This document shows, piece by piece, positions 18,296 to 27,403 of a DNA stretch of 63,358 nucleotides. Each line of letters begins with the position of its first letter. Position 1 is the first letter of the stretch. The notes under the pieces were generated by a model. It was not told where the DNA came from. It did not search any database and saw only the letters and a list, made by a program, of their open reading frames with translations. Origin of the DNA: Actinophytocola sp. (GTDB taxonomy: Bacteria > Actinomycetota > Actinomycetes > Mycobacteriales > Pseudonocardiaceae). Location: assembly GCA_009379975.1 (NCBI GenBank), contig WHSS01000005.1, positions 1 to 63,358 on the forward strand, read 5' to 3'. Both the position numbers and the translations under genes were made by a program.

Positions 18296-19684
18296 TCATG
18301 CGAGCACCGCTCCTTCCATCAGACCGACGGCCCGCAGGTCTCGATACCATCGTTCGACCGGGTGCTCCTTGGTGAAGCCGTGGCCACCGAGTAGCTGCAC
18401 ACCGGCGCTGCCGATCCACATGCCCTTGTCGGTCGCGAGCTTGCGCGCGAGTGCGACCTCGCGGACGTAGGGCTTGCCCTGCTCCGCGCGGGCCGCGGCC
18501 TTGAGCGTGAGCAGCCGGATGCTTTCGAGTTCGATCGCGATGTCGGCGACCATGAAGGCGACGCCCTGCCGGTGGCTGATCGGCTCGCCGAACGCGACGC
18601 GGTCGTTCACGTAGGGAATCACGTAGTCCAGCACGGCCTTGCCGGTCCCCGCGGCCAGTGCGCACCAGCCGAGCCGGGACAGCCGCACGGTCTCGGCGAA
18701 CACCGTGTCGCTCCCGCCCCCCGCCCCTTGGCCTTTGCCGCCGCCCAGCAGCGCGCTCCCCGGCAGTTGCACCTTGTCCAGGTGCAGCTTGGCGGTCGCC
18801 GCACCGCGCAGGCCCATCGCGGGCTCGGCCTCGACCGTGACTCCCTTGGTGGCCGATTCGACGATGAACAATGCCGGACCCCGCCCTTCGAGGTCGGCCG
18901 ACACGATGAACAGCTCGGCGGCCCCGGCGCGCGGCACGAGCGCCTTCACGCCGTCGAGCTGGTAGCCCTTCGGGGTGCGCTTGGCCTTCGTCTTCGGCTT
19001 GAACGGGTCGAACAACGGCGCCTGCTCGAGCAGCGCCAGCGCCGCGGCGGGCACGTGCTCACCGGTGAACGCGGGCAGGTAGGTCGCCTGCTGATCGGCG
19101 TCGCCCCACTGGACGAGCGCGGTGCTGACCGCGGACGGCGCGAGCACCGCCACCGCGAGCCCCATGTCGCCGTGCGCGAGCGCCTCAGCGACCAGCACGT
19201 TCGTCGTGACCGAGCGCTCGGTGCCGAACCCGCCGAGCGCCTCGGGGATGCCGACGGCACCGATCCCCAGCTCGGATGCCCTGCCGAGCAGGCCGTCCGG
19301 AGTCTCGAGTTTCGCGTCGGCGTCGTAGGCGGCCGGGCGCAGCTGCTCGGCCGCGAACTCCCGCACCGTCTCGACGATCATCTGCTGTTCTTCGGTCGGC
19401 TCCAGATCGAACAGGCCGGTGTCCGGAGCTTGCTCCAGGCGCGCGGGCTTGCTGAGCTTGGTGCTCGCCTTGAACGCGCGGCCACCCGCGCCGACGGCCT
19501 TGAAGCCGTGCTTGACGCCGGAGGTCACGGCCTTCTCGAACGGCTTGCGGAGACCGATCTTGTCCATCACGGGCGAGCTCGAGAGCTTCGTCAAGGCCGC
19601 CATGCCGTACCCCATCGCGTCCCGCTTCTTCGGCGGCGGCCCGCCGCGTTGACTTCCCGCACTCGCGGGTTGAGCGCTAGACAC
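18296..19684 (-). CDS. Acyl-CoA dehydrogenase, FadE24-like
   Basis: 462 residues. A long basic N-terminal extension (about residues 1-90) precedes the acyl-CoA dehydrogenase fold (PTEEQQMIVETVREFAAEQL, FGTERSVTTNVLVAEALAHGD). C-terminal HGFTKEHPVERWYRDLRAVGLMEGAVLA ends with MEG in place of the usual EGT. A GTG start at 19684 is preferred because GGGAG lies 8 bases before it. A TetR-like operator at 19725-19736 sits just upstream. Likely works with the FadE23-like partner downstream in beta-oxidation. Confidence 0.86.
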   Translation of the reverse strand: MSSAQPASAGSQRGGPPPKKRDAMGYGMAALTKLSSSPVMDKIGLRKPFEKAVTSGVKHGFKAVGAGGRAFKASTKLSKPARLEQAPDTGLFDLEPTEEQQMIVETVREFAAEQLRPAAYDADAKLETPDGLLGRASELGIGAVGIPEALGGFGTERSVTTNVLVAEALAHGDMGLAVAVLAPSAVSTALVQWGDADQQATYLPAFTGEHVPAAALALLEQAPLFDPFKPKTKAKRTPKGYQLDGVKALVPRAGAAELFIVSADLEGRGPALFIVESATKGVTVEAEPAMGLRGAATAKLHLDKVQLPGSALLGGGKGQGAGGGSDTVFAETVRLSRLGWCALAAGTGKAVLDYVIPYVNDRVAFGEPISHRQGVAFMVADIAIELESIRLLTLKAAARAEQGKPYVREVALARKLATDKGMWIGSAGVQLLGGHGFTKEHPVERWYRDLRAVGLMEGAVLA

Positions 19685-19724
19685 AGTATTTCTCCCATCA
19701 GCCAACGGCTGCCGTTCGCTTACC

Positions 19725-19736
19725 TACTCGTGAGTA
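19725..19736. promoter_or_regulatory. Probable TetR operator before the FadE pair
   Basis: TACTCGTGAGTA, two 5-bp arms (TACTC/GAGTA) around GT, flanked by TTAC and GTAA further out. It is 41 bases upstream of the FadE24-like start. Likely ligand of the tandem TetR encoded directly upstream, by position only. Confidence 0.5.
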
Positions 19737-19815
19737 AAGTAAACCCTCTCGCGCCGGATTGTGCCAGTGGGGTGGCATGGCTAACGCCCATCCGATGGGC
19801 GAGGTGAGCTGGCTG

Positions 19816-21057
19816 TCAGATTCCCATCGCGACCGACATCAGCGCGACCAGTTCGGTGTGCAACTGAGGTCGCGCGCGGACCTTGCCGGTGCGCAGCAGA
19901 TCGTTGGTGATGGTGAGCGCCATGTGGACGGTCACCCTCGCCTCGGCCGCCGACAGTGTCGGCCGCACCGTGCACAGCAACCGCACCCACTCCGACACGT
20001 ACTCGCGCTGGACCCGGCGCAATTCGCCCCGTTCGGCCGCCGACAACGCACTGACCTGCCTGCCGACCGCCATCAGGTCGGCCGACGTGCGCATGGTTTC
20101 CACGTAGGAGGACGCCAGGCCGCGCAGCGCATCCCGCTCGCTCGCGGCAGCGCGCGCGACCTGCGCCCTGCCCAGTTCGAGGCGTTCGGCGATCCGGTGC
20201 GCCGCCGCCATGAACACCGCCGCCTTGCTGGGGAAATGCCGGTAGACGCTCGGCCCGCTGATGCCGGCGGCGGAGCCGATGTCTTCCATGCTCACGTCGT
20301 GAAAGCCGCGCTCCTGGAAGAGCCGGCCTGCCTCGGCGATCAACCGTTCGCGGCGCGACACCCGCAGCACGCCGGGGTCGGGCTGGTCGGTGCTGATCAC
20401 GGCAGGCCAGGCGTTCCCTTCCTCGGCGTCGAGGGTGATATGCAGCACAGCCCGTGCCGCGTGGATGAGCAAAGCCGCGTAGCGCCGCTTGCCGATCCGC
20501 GTGGTGTGGACGGCCACGCTGCCGAACACCGACAGTGCGGCCCAGCACAACATCTCGGCGTCCGCTTCGGAGAGTTCGGGGCGCACGGCAAACAGCGCGA
20601 CACGCCATCCGCTGATCAATTCCGCGCTCCGGCGACGCACTTCGCGTTGCCCTGCGGAGCCGAGGTTGCGCCGCTCCCACCGCCACAACGCGGAGACGTC
20701 ACGCCGCTCTACGGACAGCTTCGCGAGCTGCTGGAGTGCCGCTTCGACCTGGTCGGGGGCTGGCGTATCGCCACAGTCAGGGGGGTGGGTCCCTCGGAGA
20801 GGGGGGTGGGAAGAACGCAGAGCAAGCTGGGTGGTGGCGATGAGTTCGTCGATCCCGGCGAGGACGACGTGCGTCAGGATCGCTTCCTTGTCGCTGAAGT
20901 GCCGGTAGAGCGCGGGACCCGTGACGCCGGCGGCTGCCGCGATCTCGGTGATCCCGACCTCGTGGTAACCCCGCGCGCAGAACAGCTCGGCGGCCACTGC
21001 CGCGAGCTGTGCTTTGCGATCGCGCGGGCGGCGCTTCGCTGCCGGTCTGGTCTCCAT
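19816..21057 (-). CDS. Tandem TetR regulator (two complete TetR modules in one chain)
   Basis: 413 residues with two TetR helix-turn-helix domains: one near 12-60 (LAAVAAELFCARGYHEVGITEI, TGPALYRHFSDKEAIL) and a second near 222-270 (RLIAEAGRLFQERGFHDVSMEDIG, GPSVYRHFPSKAAVF), each followed by its own helical ligand region. A single chain could thus act as a built-in dimer. Residues about 83-93 (HPPLRGTHPP) are encoded by the G-rich repeat copy B. Lies between the FadE pair and fadA/fadB, so it is a good candidate fatty-acid regulator. Confidence 0.85.
   Translation of the reverse strand: METRPAAKRRPRDRKAQLAAVAAELFCARGYHEVGITEIAAAAGVTGPALYRHFSDKEAILTHVVLAGIDELIATTQLALRSSHPPLRGTHPPDCGDTPAPDQVEAALQQLAKLSVERRDVSALWRWERRNLGSAGQREVRRRSAELISGWRVALFAVRPELSEADAEMLCWAALSVFGSVAVHTTRIGKRRYAALLIHAARAVLHITLDAEEGNAWPAVISTDQPDPGVLRVSRRERLIAEAGRLFQERGFHDVSMEDIGSAAGISGPSVYRHFPSKAAVFMAAAHRIAERLELGRAQVARAAASERDALRGLASSYVETMRTSADLMAVGRQVSALSAAERGELRRVQREYVSEWVRLLCTVRPTLSAAEARVTVHMALTITNDLLRTGKVRARPQLHTELVALMSVAMGI
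20780..20810 (+). repeat. G-rich element, copy B (inside tandem TetR)
   Basis: Same two G-rich blocks as copy A, with one C-to-T change (GGGGGGTGGG) and one extra T before CCCTCGGAGA, giving 31 bases. It is read on the C-rich strand as HPPLRGTHPP within the loop after the fourth helix of the first TetR module. Confidence 0.85.
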
Positions 21058-21109
21058 GGGTGAACACACTGTAGCGCTCGATGTTCGGTTGACAACCCGT
21101 GCGGACCCA

Positions 21110-21145
21110 TTGACAACTGCGGATATTGGTTCACTATGTTAGTGA
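21110..21145 (+). promoter_or_regulatory. fadA promoter with palindromic operator
   Basis: TTGACA at 21110-21115 and TATGTT at 21135-21140 form a possible sigma-70-type promoter with a 19-base spacer. TCACTA-TGT-TAGTGA at 21131-21145 overlaps the -10 box, a repressor-style position. The divergent tandem TetR is the obvious candidate binder. Confidence 0.5.
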
Positions 21146-21205
21146 GCATTAGCGCCATCCGCACAGTAGAGCTGTGAGACAACGCAGTCAGGAAGGACAC
21201 TCGGC

Positions 21206-22417
21206 GTGAGTAATGAGGCGTTCATCTACGAGGCGATTCGTACGCCTCGAGGTAAAGGCAAGAAAGGCTCCCTGCACTCGGTCAAGCCGCTCGACCTCGT
21301 CGTCGGCCTGATCCAGGAGCTCAGGACGCGCTACCCCGACCTCGACCCGGCCGTGATCGACGACGTGATCCTCGGTGTCGTCTCCCCGGTCGGTGACCAG
21401 GGCAGTGTCATCTCGCGGACGGCCGCGCTGGCCGCGGGCCTGCCGGAGTCGGTCGCCGGTGTCCAGCTGGACCGGTTCTGCGCCTCCGGCCTCGAAGCCG
21501 TCAACATGGCCGCGCAGAAGGTCAGGGCAGGCTGGGACAAGCTGCTCATCGCCGGTGGTGTCGAGTCGATGTCGCGGGTGCCGATGGGCTCCGACGGCGG
21601 CGCCATGTTCATGGACCCGGCGACGGCCTATGACCTGCACATCGCGCCACAGGGCATCGGCGCCGACCTGATCGCCACCATCGAGGGTTTCTCCCGCGAT
21701 GACGTCGACGCGTTCGCGGTGCGCTCGCAGGAGCGGGCCGAGGCCGCATGGTCGGCGGGCTACTTCGCGAAGTCGGTCGTGCCGGTCAAGGACATCAACG
21801 GGATCACGGTGCTGGATCACGACGAGCACCGCCGCCCGGGCACCACCGCCGAGTCGCTGGGCAAGCTCAAGCCCGCGTTCGACATGATCGGCGAGATGGG
21901 TGGCTTCGACGCCGTCGCGCTGCAGAAGTATCACTCGGTCGAGAAGATCGACCACGTGCACACCGGCGGTAACTCCTCCGGCATCGTGGACGGCTCCGGC
22001 ATCCTGCTGATCGGAAACGAGCAGGTCGGCAAGGACTTCGGCCTCACGCCGAAGGCACGGGTGGTGGCGACCGCGGTCACCGGATCCGACCCGACGATCA
22101 TGCTCACCGGCCCGACGCCCGCCACGCAGAAGGCGCTGGACCTGGCAGGCCTGACGGTGGACGACATCGATTTGTTCGAGCTGAACGAAGCCTTCGCCTC
22201 CGTGGTGCTGAAGTTCCAGAAGGACCTGAAAATCCCGGACGAGAAGCTCAACGTCAACGGTGGCGCGATCGCCATGGGGCACCCGCTGGGCGCCACCGGC
22301 GCGATGATCACCGGGACCATGGTCGACGAGCTCGAGCGCCGCAACGCCCGCTACGCGCTGGTGACGCTGTGCATCGGCGGCGGCATGGGCGAGGCAACCA
22401 TCATCGAGCGGGTGTGA
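21206..22417 (+). CDS. fadA: Acetyl-CoA acetyltransferase / 3-ketoacyl-CoA thiolase
   Basis: 403-residue thiolase for the last step of beta-oxidation. Catalytic residues: Cys92 in [10 protein letters not shown], His359 in GHPLGATG and Cys389 in [14 protein letters not shown] is also present. GTG start with AGGAAGG about 10 bases upstream. The FadB gene follows after 56 bases, the usual trifunctional alpha2beta2 partner. Divergent from the tandem TetR. Confidence 0.95.
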   Translation: MSNEAFIYEAIRTPRGKGKKGSLHSVKPLDLVVGLIQELRTRYPDLDPAVIDDVILGVVSPVGDQGSVISRTAALAAGLPESVAGVQLDRFCASGLEAVNMAAQKVRAGWDKLLIAGGVESMSRVPMGSDGGAMFMDPATAYDLHIAPQGIGADLIATIEGFSRDDVDAFAVRSQERAEAAWSAGYFAKSVVPVKDINGITVLDHDEHRRPGTTAESLGKLKPAFDMIGEMGGFDAVALQKYHSVEKIDHVHTGGNSSGIVDGSGILLIGNEQVGKDFGLTPKARVVATAVTGSDPTIMLTGPTPATQKALDLAGLTVDDIDLFELNEAFASVVLKFQKDLKIPDEKLNVNGGAIAMGHPLGATGAMITGTMVDELERRNARYALVTLCIGGGMGEATIIERV

Positions 22418-22473
22418 GGGCGGTGACATTCCTCCCACCCACCACCCCCGCAAACCCACACCCCGAGGCAAAG

Positions 22474-24633
22474 ATGACTGAATCTAAGACCATCCGTTGG
22501 GAATCCGACGCCGACGGCATCGTCGTGTTGACCCTCGACGACCCTAAGCAGTCCGCGAATACGATGAACGCGGACTTCACATCCTCGCTCGCGGCGACGG
22601 TGGAGCGCCTGACGGCCGAAGCGGACGACATCACGGGCGTGGTCATCACTTCGGCGAAGAAGACCTTCTTCGCGGGCGGTGACCTCAACGACCTGATCAA
22701 GGCCCAGCCGGAGGACGCGCCGCAGATCTTCCAGCACGTCGAGGGCATCAAGGCGAACCTGCGCACGCTGGAGACGCTGGGTAAGCCCGTCGTCGCGGCC
22801 ATCAACGGCGCCGCCCTCGGTGGCGGCCTGGAGATCGCGCTGGCCTGTCATCATCGGATCGCGGCCGACGTCAAGGGCAGCCAGATCGGCTTCCCGGAGG
22901 TGACGCTCGGCCTGCTGCCCGGTGCCGGCGGCGTGACCCGCACGACGCGCCTGCTCGGTATCCAGAGCGCGGTGATGAACTGGCTGGTGCAGGGCCAGCG
23001 GTACAAGCCTGCCAAGGCGCAGGAGCTGGGTCTGATCCACGAGCTGGTCGGCTCGGTCGATGAGCTGCTCCCGAAGGCCAAGGAGTGGATCAAGGCCAAC
23101 CCCGAGGCCCAGCAGCCGTGGGACGTCAAGGGCTACAAGATCCCCGGCGGCACCCCGTCGAACCCGAGTTTCGCGGCTAACCTGCCTGCGTTCCCCACCA
23201 ACCTGCGCAAGCAGCTCAAGGGCGCACCGATGCCCGCGCCGAGGGCGATCCTCGCCGCTTCGGTCGAGGGCACGCAGGTCGACTTCGACAACGCGTCGCT
23301 CATCGAGGGCCGCTACTTCACCAGCCTGGTCACCGGCAAGGTCTCGAAGAACATGACCAAGGCGTTCTTCTTCGACCTGCAGGCGATCAACAACGGTGGC
23401 TCGCGGCCGGATGGCTACGAGCAGCACACCGTCCGCAAGGTCGGCGTGCTTGGCGCGGGCATGATGGGCGCGGGTATCGCCTATGTGTCTGCCAAGGCGG
23501 GCATGGAGGTCGTGCTCAAGGACGTCACCCTCGAAGCCGCCGAGAAGGGCAAGAACTACTCGGTCAAGCTGGAGGAGAAGGCGCTCTCGCGTGGTAAGAC
23601 CACGCAGGAGAAGTCCGACGCGCTGCTCGGCCGGATCAAGGCGACCGCGGACGCGGCCGACTTCGACGGCGTCGACTTCGTGATCGAGGCGGTCTTCGAG
23701 AGCGTCGAGCTCAAGCACAAGGTGTTCGGCGAGATCGAGGACGTCGTCGCACCCGACGCCGTGCTGGGCTCCAACACCTCGACGTTGCCGATCACCATCC
23801 TCGCCAACGGCGTGAAGCGGCAGGAAGACTTCATCGGGATCCACTTCTTCTCGCCGGTGGACAAGATGCCGCTTGTGGAGATCATCTGCGGTGAGAAGAC
23901 CTCCGACGCCACGCTGGCGAAGGTGTTCGACTACACCCTGGCGATCAAGAAGACGCCGATCGTGGTCAACGACAGCCGTGGCTTCTTCACCAGCCGCGTC
24001 ATCGGCACCTTCATCAACGAGGCCCTCGCGGCCGTCGGTGAGGGTGTCGAGCCGTCGAGCATCGAGCAGGCCGGTTCGCAGGCGGGCTTCCCGGCTCCGC
24101 CGCTGCAACTGTCCGACGAGCTGGCGCTGACGCTGATGCAGAAGATCCGCAAGGAGACCAAGGCGGGCGTCGAGGCCGAGGGCGGCACCTGGCAGCCGCA
24201 CGGTTCCGAGGTCGTGGTGGACCGCATGGTCGACGAGTTCAAGCGTGCGGGCCGGGCAGCAGGTGCCGGCTTCTACTCCTACGACGAGAACGGCAAGCGC
24301 GCCGGCCTGTGGCCGGGGCTGCGGGAGGCGTTCAACTCGGGCAGTGGCGACGTGCCGTTCGTCGATCTGCAGGAGCGGATGCTGTTCGCGCAGGCCGTTG
24401 AGACGGTGCGCTGCTTCGACGAGGGCGTGCTCAACACCGTGGCCGACGCCAACATCGGGTCGATCTTCGGCATCGGCTTCCCGCCGTGGACCGGTGGCGT
24501 GATCCAGTACATCAACCAGTACGAGGGCGGTCTCAAGGGCTTCGTCGAACGGGCCCGTGAGCTCGCGGCGAAGTACGGCGCGCAGTTCGAGCCGCCCGCT
24601 TCGCTGGCCGAGAAGGGCGAGATTTTCGAGTGA
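22474..24633 (+). CDS. fadB: Fatty-acid oxidation alpha subunit: enoyl-CoA hydratase / 3-hydroxyacyl-CoA dehydrogenase
   Basis: 719 residues. The N-terminal crotonase domain spans about 1-195 (FFAGGDLNDLIK; NGAALGGGLEIALACHHRIA; PEVTLGLLPGAGGVTR, carrying the two catalytic glutamates). The NAD-binding 3-hydroxyacyl-CoA dehydrogenase domain starts near residue 325 (VGVLGAGMMGAGIAYVSAKAG) and contains IHFFSPVDKMPLVEI with the catalytic His. Length equals mycobacterial FadB. Forms the beta-oxidation complex with the upstream thiolase. Confidence 0.95.
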   Translation: MTESKTIRWESDADGIVVLTLDDPKQSANTMNADFTSSLAATVERLTAEADDITGVVITSAKKTFFAGGDLNDLIKAQPEDAPQIFQHVEGIKANLRTLETLGKPVVAAINGAALGGGLEIALACHHRIAADVKGSQIGFPEVTLGLLPGAGGVTRTTRLLGIQSAVMNWLVQGQRYKPAKAQELGLIHELVGSVDELLPKAKEWIKANPEAQQPWDVKGYKIPGGTPSNPSFAANLPAFPTNLRKQLKGAPMPAPRAILAASVEGTQVDFDNASLIEGRYFTSLVTGKVSKNMTKAFFFDLQAINNGGSRPDGYEQHTVRKVGVLGAGMMGAGIAYVSAKAGMEVVLKDVTLEAAEKGKNYSVKLEEKALSRGKTTQEKSDALLGRIKATADAADFDGVDFVIEAVFESVELKHKVFGEIEDVVAPDAVLGSNTSTLPITILANGVKRQEDFIGIHFFSPVDKMPLVEIICGEKTSDATLAKVFDYTLAIKKTPIVVNDSRGFFTSRVIGTFINEALAAVGEGVEPSSIEQAGSQAGFPAPPLQLSDELALTLMQKIRKETKAGVEAEGGTWQPHGSEVVVDRMVDEFKRAGRAAGAGFYSYDENGKRAGLWPGLREAFNSGSGDVPFVDLQERMLFAQAVETVRCFDEGVLNTVADANIGSIFGIGFPPWTGGVIQYINQYEGGLKGFVERARELAAKYGAQFEPPASLAEKGEIFE

Positions 24634-24642
24634 TCGACGGTC

Positions 24643-24678
24643 GCTCGTGAGTGACGCTTCGAGTTAGCGCTCACGAGC
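24643..24678. repeat. GTGAGTG palindrome family, short relative S5
   Basis: GCTCGTGAG / CTCACGAGC arms with an 18-base loop, just after fadB. Its ends resemble the GTCGTGAGTG family seen at 51843, 52980, 32404 and 56041, though it is shorter and less certain. Confidence 0.45.
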
Positions 24679-24691
24679 CGGTACGTACGCA

Positions 24692-24722
24692 GGCCCGGGC
24701 ATCCGCAGGATGCCCGGGCCTT
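24692..24722 (+). terminator. Terminator after fadB
   Basis: GGCCCGGGCATC / GATGCCCGGGCC, 12-bp perfect stem with a 5-base CGCAG loop, followed by TT. Ends the fadA-fadB operon. Confidence 0.85.
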
Positions 24723-24774
24723 GGCGGTCCGCGAGGTCTGGGCCGCCGGTCCGGTTGTACGGGATAGTGCTCCC

Positions 24775-26307
24775 ATGCGCTCGATCGGCCATCGGCTCGG
24801 GCCGCTCCTGGTGATCGCCGGAGTGGTGATGGTGCTGGCGGACACCGGCGCGTTGCCGTTGTGGACCGGCTTGCCGCACCTGGTGGCTCTGCCTCCGCTG
24901 GATCTCTACACCGATCTCGGCGTGATTCTCACCCGGGCGCCCTCGTGGCCGTGGTTCGCCGGTGTGTTGATTGTCGTGCTCACGGTGCGGGTGCTGGTGC
25001 TGGCGCTGCTGATGGGTGGGCTGGACGCCGCGCGGGTGCGCTTCGCGGCGCTGTTCTACGGCCTCGCGCTGGTGCCCGCGTTGATCGCTGCCGAGTTGGA
25101 CTACATCGCTTTCGCGCTGCTGTACGGGCGCCTGTTCTGGGTGACCGTGCTGGTGGTCGTGGTGCTTCTGCTGCTGGTCGGTGCGCTGCCGTGGCACGGC
25201 ATGCCGACTGCGCGCGCGGCCTGGGCTCGATCCGGGCGCGAGGGATTCCGCACCGGAGTGCTCGCCGGGTACCTGGTGGCGCTGCTCCTGATCGGCATGA
25301 TCGCCGAACGCTGGCCGTACCTGGTGCTCGGGCTGGTGCCGGTGTCCGCGGCGGCGACCGCGCTCACCGTGCGGCTGCTCGCGCGACCGAACCCGTGGCG
25401 TGCGCGGGCTCGGCTGAGCGGTGCCGCGGGGGCGCTGGTCGTGGTGGCGGGCGTGGTGGCCGTGGCGGTGCTGGTGCCGGCGGACGTCTCCCGAGTCCCG
25501 CCTCGCCGGGAGGGGTCGGTGGTGTTCATGTCCGGAATCAACTCCGCTTCCGGCGGGGGCGCGGTCTTCCGGATCGACCCGCGCTCATGGGGCTACGACT
25601 GCGCGCAGGTGTACTACTTCTCCTACGCCGGAGCGGGCGACGGTCAGCCGCGCGGGACCGCGCCGTGCCAGGCGCGCACCGGCGCGCCGTTCACCCCCGC
25701 GCATACCCACCGTTCGCCAGGTGCGCAGGCCGCACTGCTCGCGGCGCAGGTGCGCGACCTGCCGCGCCCGCTGGTGGTGGTCGGCCACTCCTACTCCGCG
25801 TGGGTGGCCTGGTACGCGGTGTCGCGTGGGCTGGTGCCCGAGGTGGACGCGCTGGTGCTCGCCGGGGCGCTCCCGGCGAGCGCGCACGGCTACCTGCCAC
25901 TCGGCGGGCGCGGTCAGGGGGTGGTCGCGAGCGATCTGCTGCGCCTGCTCGCACCGGCCGCGAGTGCCCGTGGTTTCCCGCTGAACCCGGACGCCCCGGC
26001 GTTTCGCAGCATGCTCGGCGACCGCGATGGTCCGGCGCGGGTGTTGAACGAGCCCTTGCCCGAGGGTGTGCGGGCGCTCAGCGTGATCGCGGCAGGCGAT
26101 CTGCCGCTGCTGCCATCGGGGTGGCGGCTGCCGTTCGCGAACGACGCTTGCCCAGCGCTGGTCGAGCACGCCGATCTGCCCGACTCGTCGGTGATGGCGC
26201 GTGAGGTGAACCGGTTCCTCGATGGTGCGCCGGAGGAGCGATGCCCGGCGTGGCGAACCTGGGGCGCCCCGCTGGGTAGGCCATTCGGTGTACCGCCCTC
26301 GGGCTGA
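24775..26307 (+). CDS. Membrane-anchored alpha/beta hydrolase
   Basis: 510 residues. The N-terminal half (about 1-235) carries five to six hydrophobic segments (LVIAGVVMVLADTGALPL; FAGVLIVVLTVRVLVLALLMGG; VTVLVVVVLLLLVGALPW; VLAGYLVALLLIGMI; AGALVVVAGVVAVAVLVPA). The C-terminal half is a probable extracytoplasmic alpha/beta hydrolase with a nucleophile elbow VVGHSYSAW and a C-terminal EHADLPDSS His. Cysteines in YDCAQVYY and APCQARTG could form a disulfide. ATG at 24775 chosen for its place before the first membrane span. Substrate unknown. Confidence 0.75.
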   Translation: MRSIGHRLGPLLVIAGVVMVLADTGALPLWTGLPHLVALPPLDLYTDLGVILTRAPSWPWFAGVLIVVLTVRVLVLALLMGGLDAARVRFAALFYGLALVPALIAAELDYIAFALLYGRLFWVTVLVVVVLLLLVGALPWHGMPTARAAWARSGREGFRTGVLAGYLVALLLIGMIAERWPYLVLGLVPVSAAATALTVRLLARPNPWRARARLSGAAGALVVVAGVVAVAVLVPADVSRVPPRREGSVVFMSGINSASGGGAVFRIDPRSWGYDCAQVYYFSYAGAGDGQPRGTAPCQARTGAPFTPAHTHRSPGAQAALLAAQVRDLPRPLVVVGHSYSAWVAWYAVSRGLVPEVDALVLAGALPASAHGYLPLGGRGQGVVASDLLRLLAPAASARGFPLNPDAPAFRSMLGDRDGPARVLNEPLPEGVRALSVIAAGDLPLLPSGWRLPFANDACPALVEHADLPDSSVMAREVNRFLDGAPEERCPAWRTWGAPLGRPFGVPPSG

Positions 26308-26321
26308 GAGCGAGCGGCGGG

Positions 26322-26927
26322 TCAGTTCGCCCGCAGGCCGTTGAACATGAGCTTCATAGCGTACGCGGATTCGTCGCGCCTACGTTGCTTATCCGCCTCA
26401 TCGACCTCGGCCAGCATCATGCCCGCCGCCCCGAACATGTGGAAGATGAACCGCACGGTGGTGTCCACGGCCCGCCGTTCGATGTAGCCGGCCTCCACCA
26501 GGGCTTCCACGGATCGCTGAATCAGCCCGAGGGCGAACTTCTCCTCGCAGTCCTTCAGGCCCTCCCAGCCGAGCGCGGCCATGCCCTCTCGCCACACCAG
26601 CTTGCTGTACACCGGGTCGAGGCAGAGGTCGAGGAACTCGTCGATCGCCGCGATGGCACCTTCCCACAGGTCCTCGTGGCCGAGCATGGTCGCGGTGATG
26701 CGCTCGATCATGTGCTGTTCCTGCTGCTCCAGCACCGCGACGAACAACGCCTGCTTGCCCGCGAAGTGGTGGTAGACGGCACCCCTGGTGACCTGGGCTG
26801 CGCTCGCGACGTCCTCGAGGGAGGTCGTGGCGTATCCGCGTTCGGCGAAGAGTTCGGTCGCTTTCTCGAGGATCGCGGCCTGGGTCGCTTCGGCGTACAT
26901 CTCGCGGCGGCTCTTGACGACTGGCAT
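26322..26927 (-). CDS. TetR-family regulator
   Basis: 201 residues. TetR helix-turn-helix at about residues 12-62 (QAAILEKATELFAERGYATTSLEDVA; TRGAVYHHFAGKQALF), then a typical helical ligand domain. Divergent from the small hypothetical gene, cytochrome P450 downstream of that. Two overlapping palindromes at 26935-26958 sit between the genes, so it likely represses itself and the hypothetical/P450 pair. Confidence 0.9.
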   Translation of the reverse strand: MPVVKSRREMYAEATQAAILEKATELFAERGYATTSLEDVASAAQVTRGAVYHHFAGKQALFVAVLEQQEQHMIERITATMLGHEDLWEGAIAAIDEFLDLCLDPVYSKLVWREGMAALGWEGLKDCEEKFALGLIQRSVEALVEAGYIERRAVDTTVRFIFHMFGAAGMMLAEVDEADKQRRRDESAYAMKLMFNGLRAN

Positions 26928-26934
26928 GCGTGGA

Positions 26935-26958
26935 GTATAGTCGCATACACAGAGTATG
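26935..26958. promoter_or_regulatory. Overlapping TetR operators
   Basis: GTAT-N6-ATAC at 26935-26948 overlaps CATAC-ACAGA-GTATG at 26944-26958. Position between divergent TetR and hypothetical genes fits an operator. Confidence 0.6.
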
Positions 26959-26975
26959 TGAAATTCGGAGAGTAG

Positions 26976-27314
26976 GTGGCTCAGATGGCTGGCTGGGAGC
27001 AAACGCACCGCCGGTACCGCCTCGTCTACGCCGTCGCGGACGACATCCTGCGGCGTGGACCCGAGGCACGGGATGACTGGCAGGGTGCGATCGAGACGGA
27101 GTACGGCAGCACCGCGGCTTTCCTGCATGACGTGCTGAGGCGGTGGCGCAACGCGCTCGACGCACATTCGGACGAGGTCGGCACGCGCCGGCTCGAGGAG
27201 ATCGAAGCGGCCGTCTCGCGGGCGAACGCGCCCTTGCGGGCAGTGCTGGACGCCTTTGCCGCGCACCCCGTGCTCGCCGCGCGCAGCGGCATGCACGCCG
27301 TCCAACCCGCTTAG
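26976..27314 (+). CDS. Small hypothetical protein beside TetR
   Basis: 112-residue helical, charged protein (THRRYRLVYAVADDILRRGP; TRRLEEIEAAVSRANAPLRAVLDAF). No family recognised. GGAG lies 5 bases before the GTG at 26976; an ATG at 26985 is the alternative. Its product is likely under the divergent TetR. A repeated leader begins just after its stop, directly before the P450 gene, so the two may be expressed separately. Confidence 0.6.
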   Translation: MAQMAGWEQTHRRYRLVYAVADDILRRGPEARDDWQGAIETEYGSTAAFLHDVLRRWRNALDAHSDEVGTRRLEEIEAAVSRANAPLRAVLDAFAAHPVLAARSGMHAVQPA

Positions 27315-27396
27315 GCGCGACCGGCACCGCGGAGAAGGCGAACAGTGGCACTGAGCGCCTTAGCCAGCCCGCCGGCGCGTGAGGCACAACAAGGAG
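27315..27396 (+). repeat. Repeated leader element, copy 2 (before cytochrome P450)
   Basis: Matches 11504-11584 in ordered blocks GCGCGACCGGCACCG, GAACAG, TGAGCGC, CAGCCCGCCGGCG, GTGAGGCACA and AAGGAG. Entirely non-coding here. A weaker possible third copy (CGGCGTGAGGCA then GAGGAG) precedes the aldehyde dehydrogenase near 33840-33867. Confidence 0.65.
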
Positions 27397-27403
27397 GCCA
27401 TCG

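Noticed and set aside
22417..22473. C-rich stretch between fadA and fadB considered as a fifth copy of the G-rich element
   Set aside because: It lacks the CCCTCGGAGA centre and the two-block spacing; ordinary pyrimidine-rich spacer.
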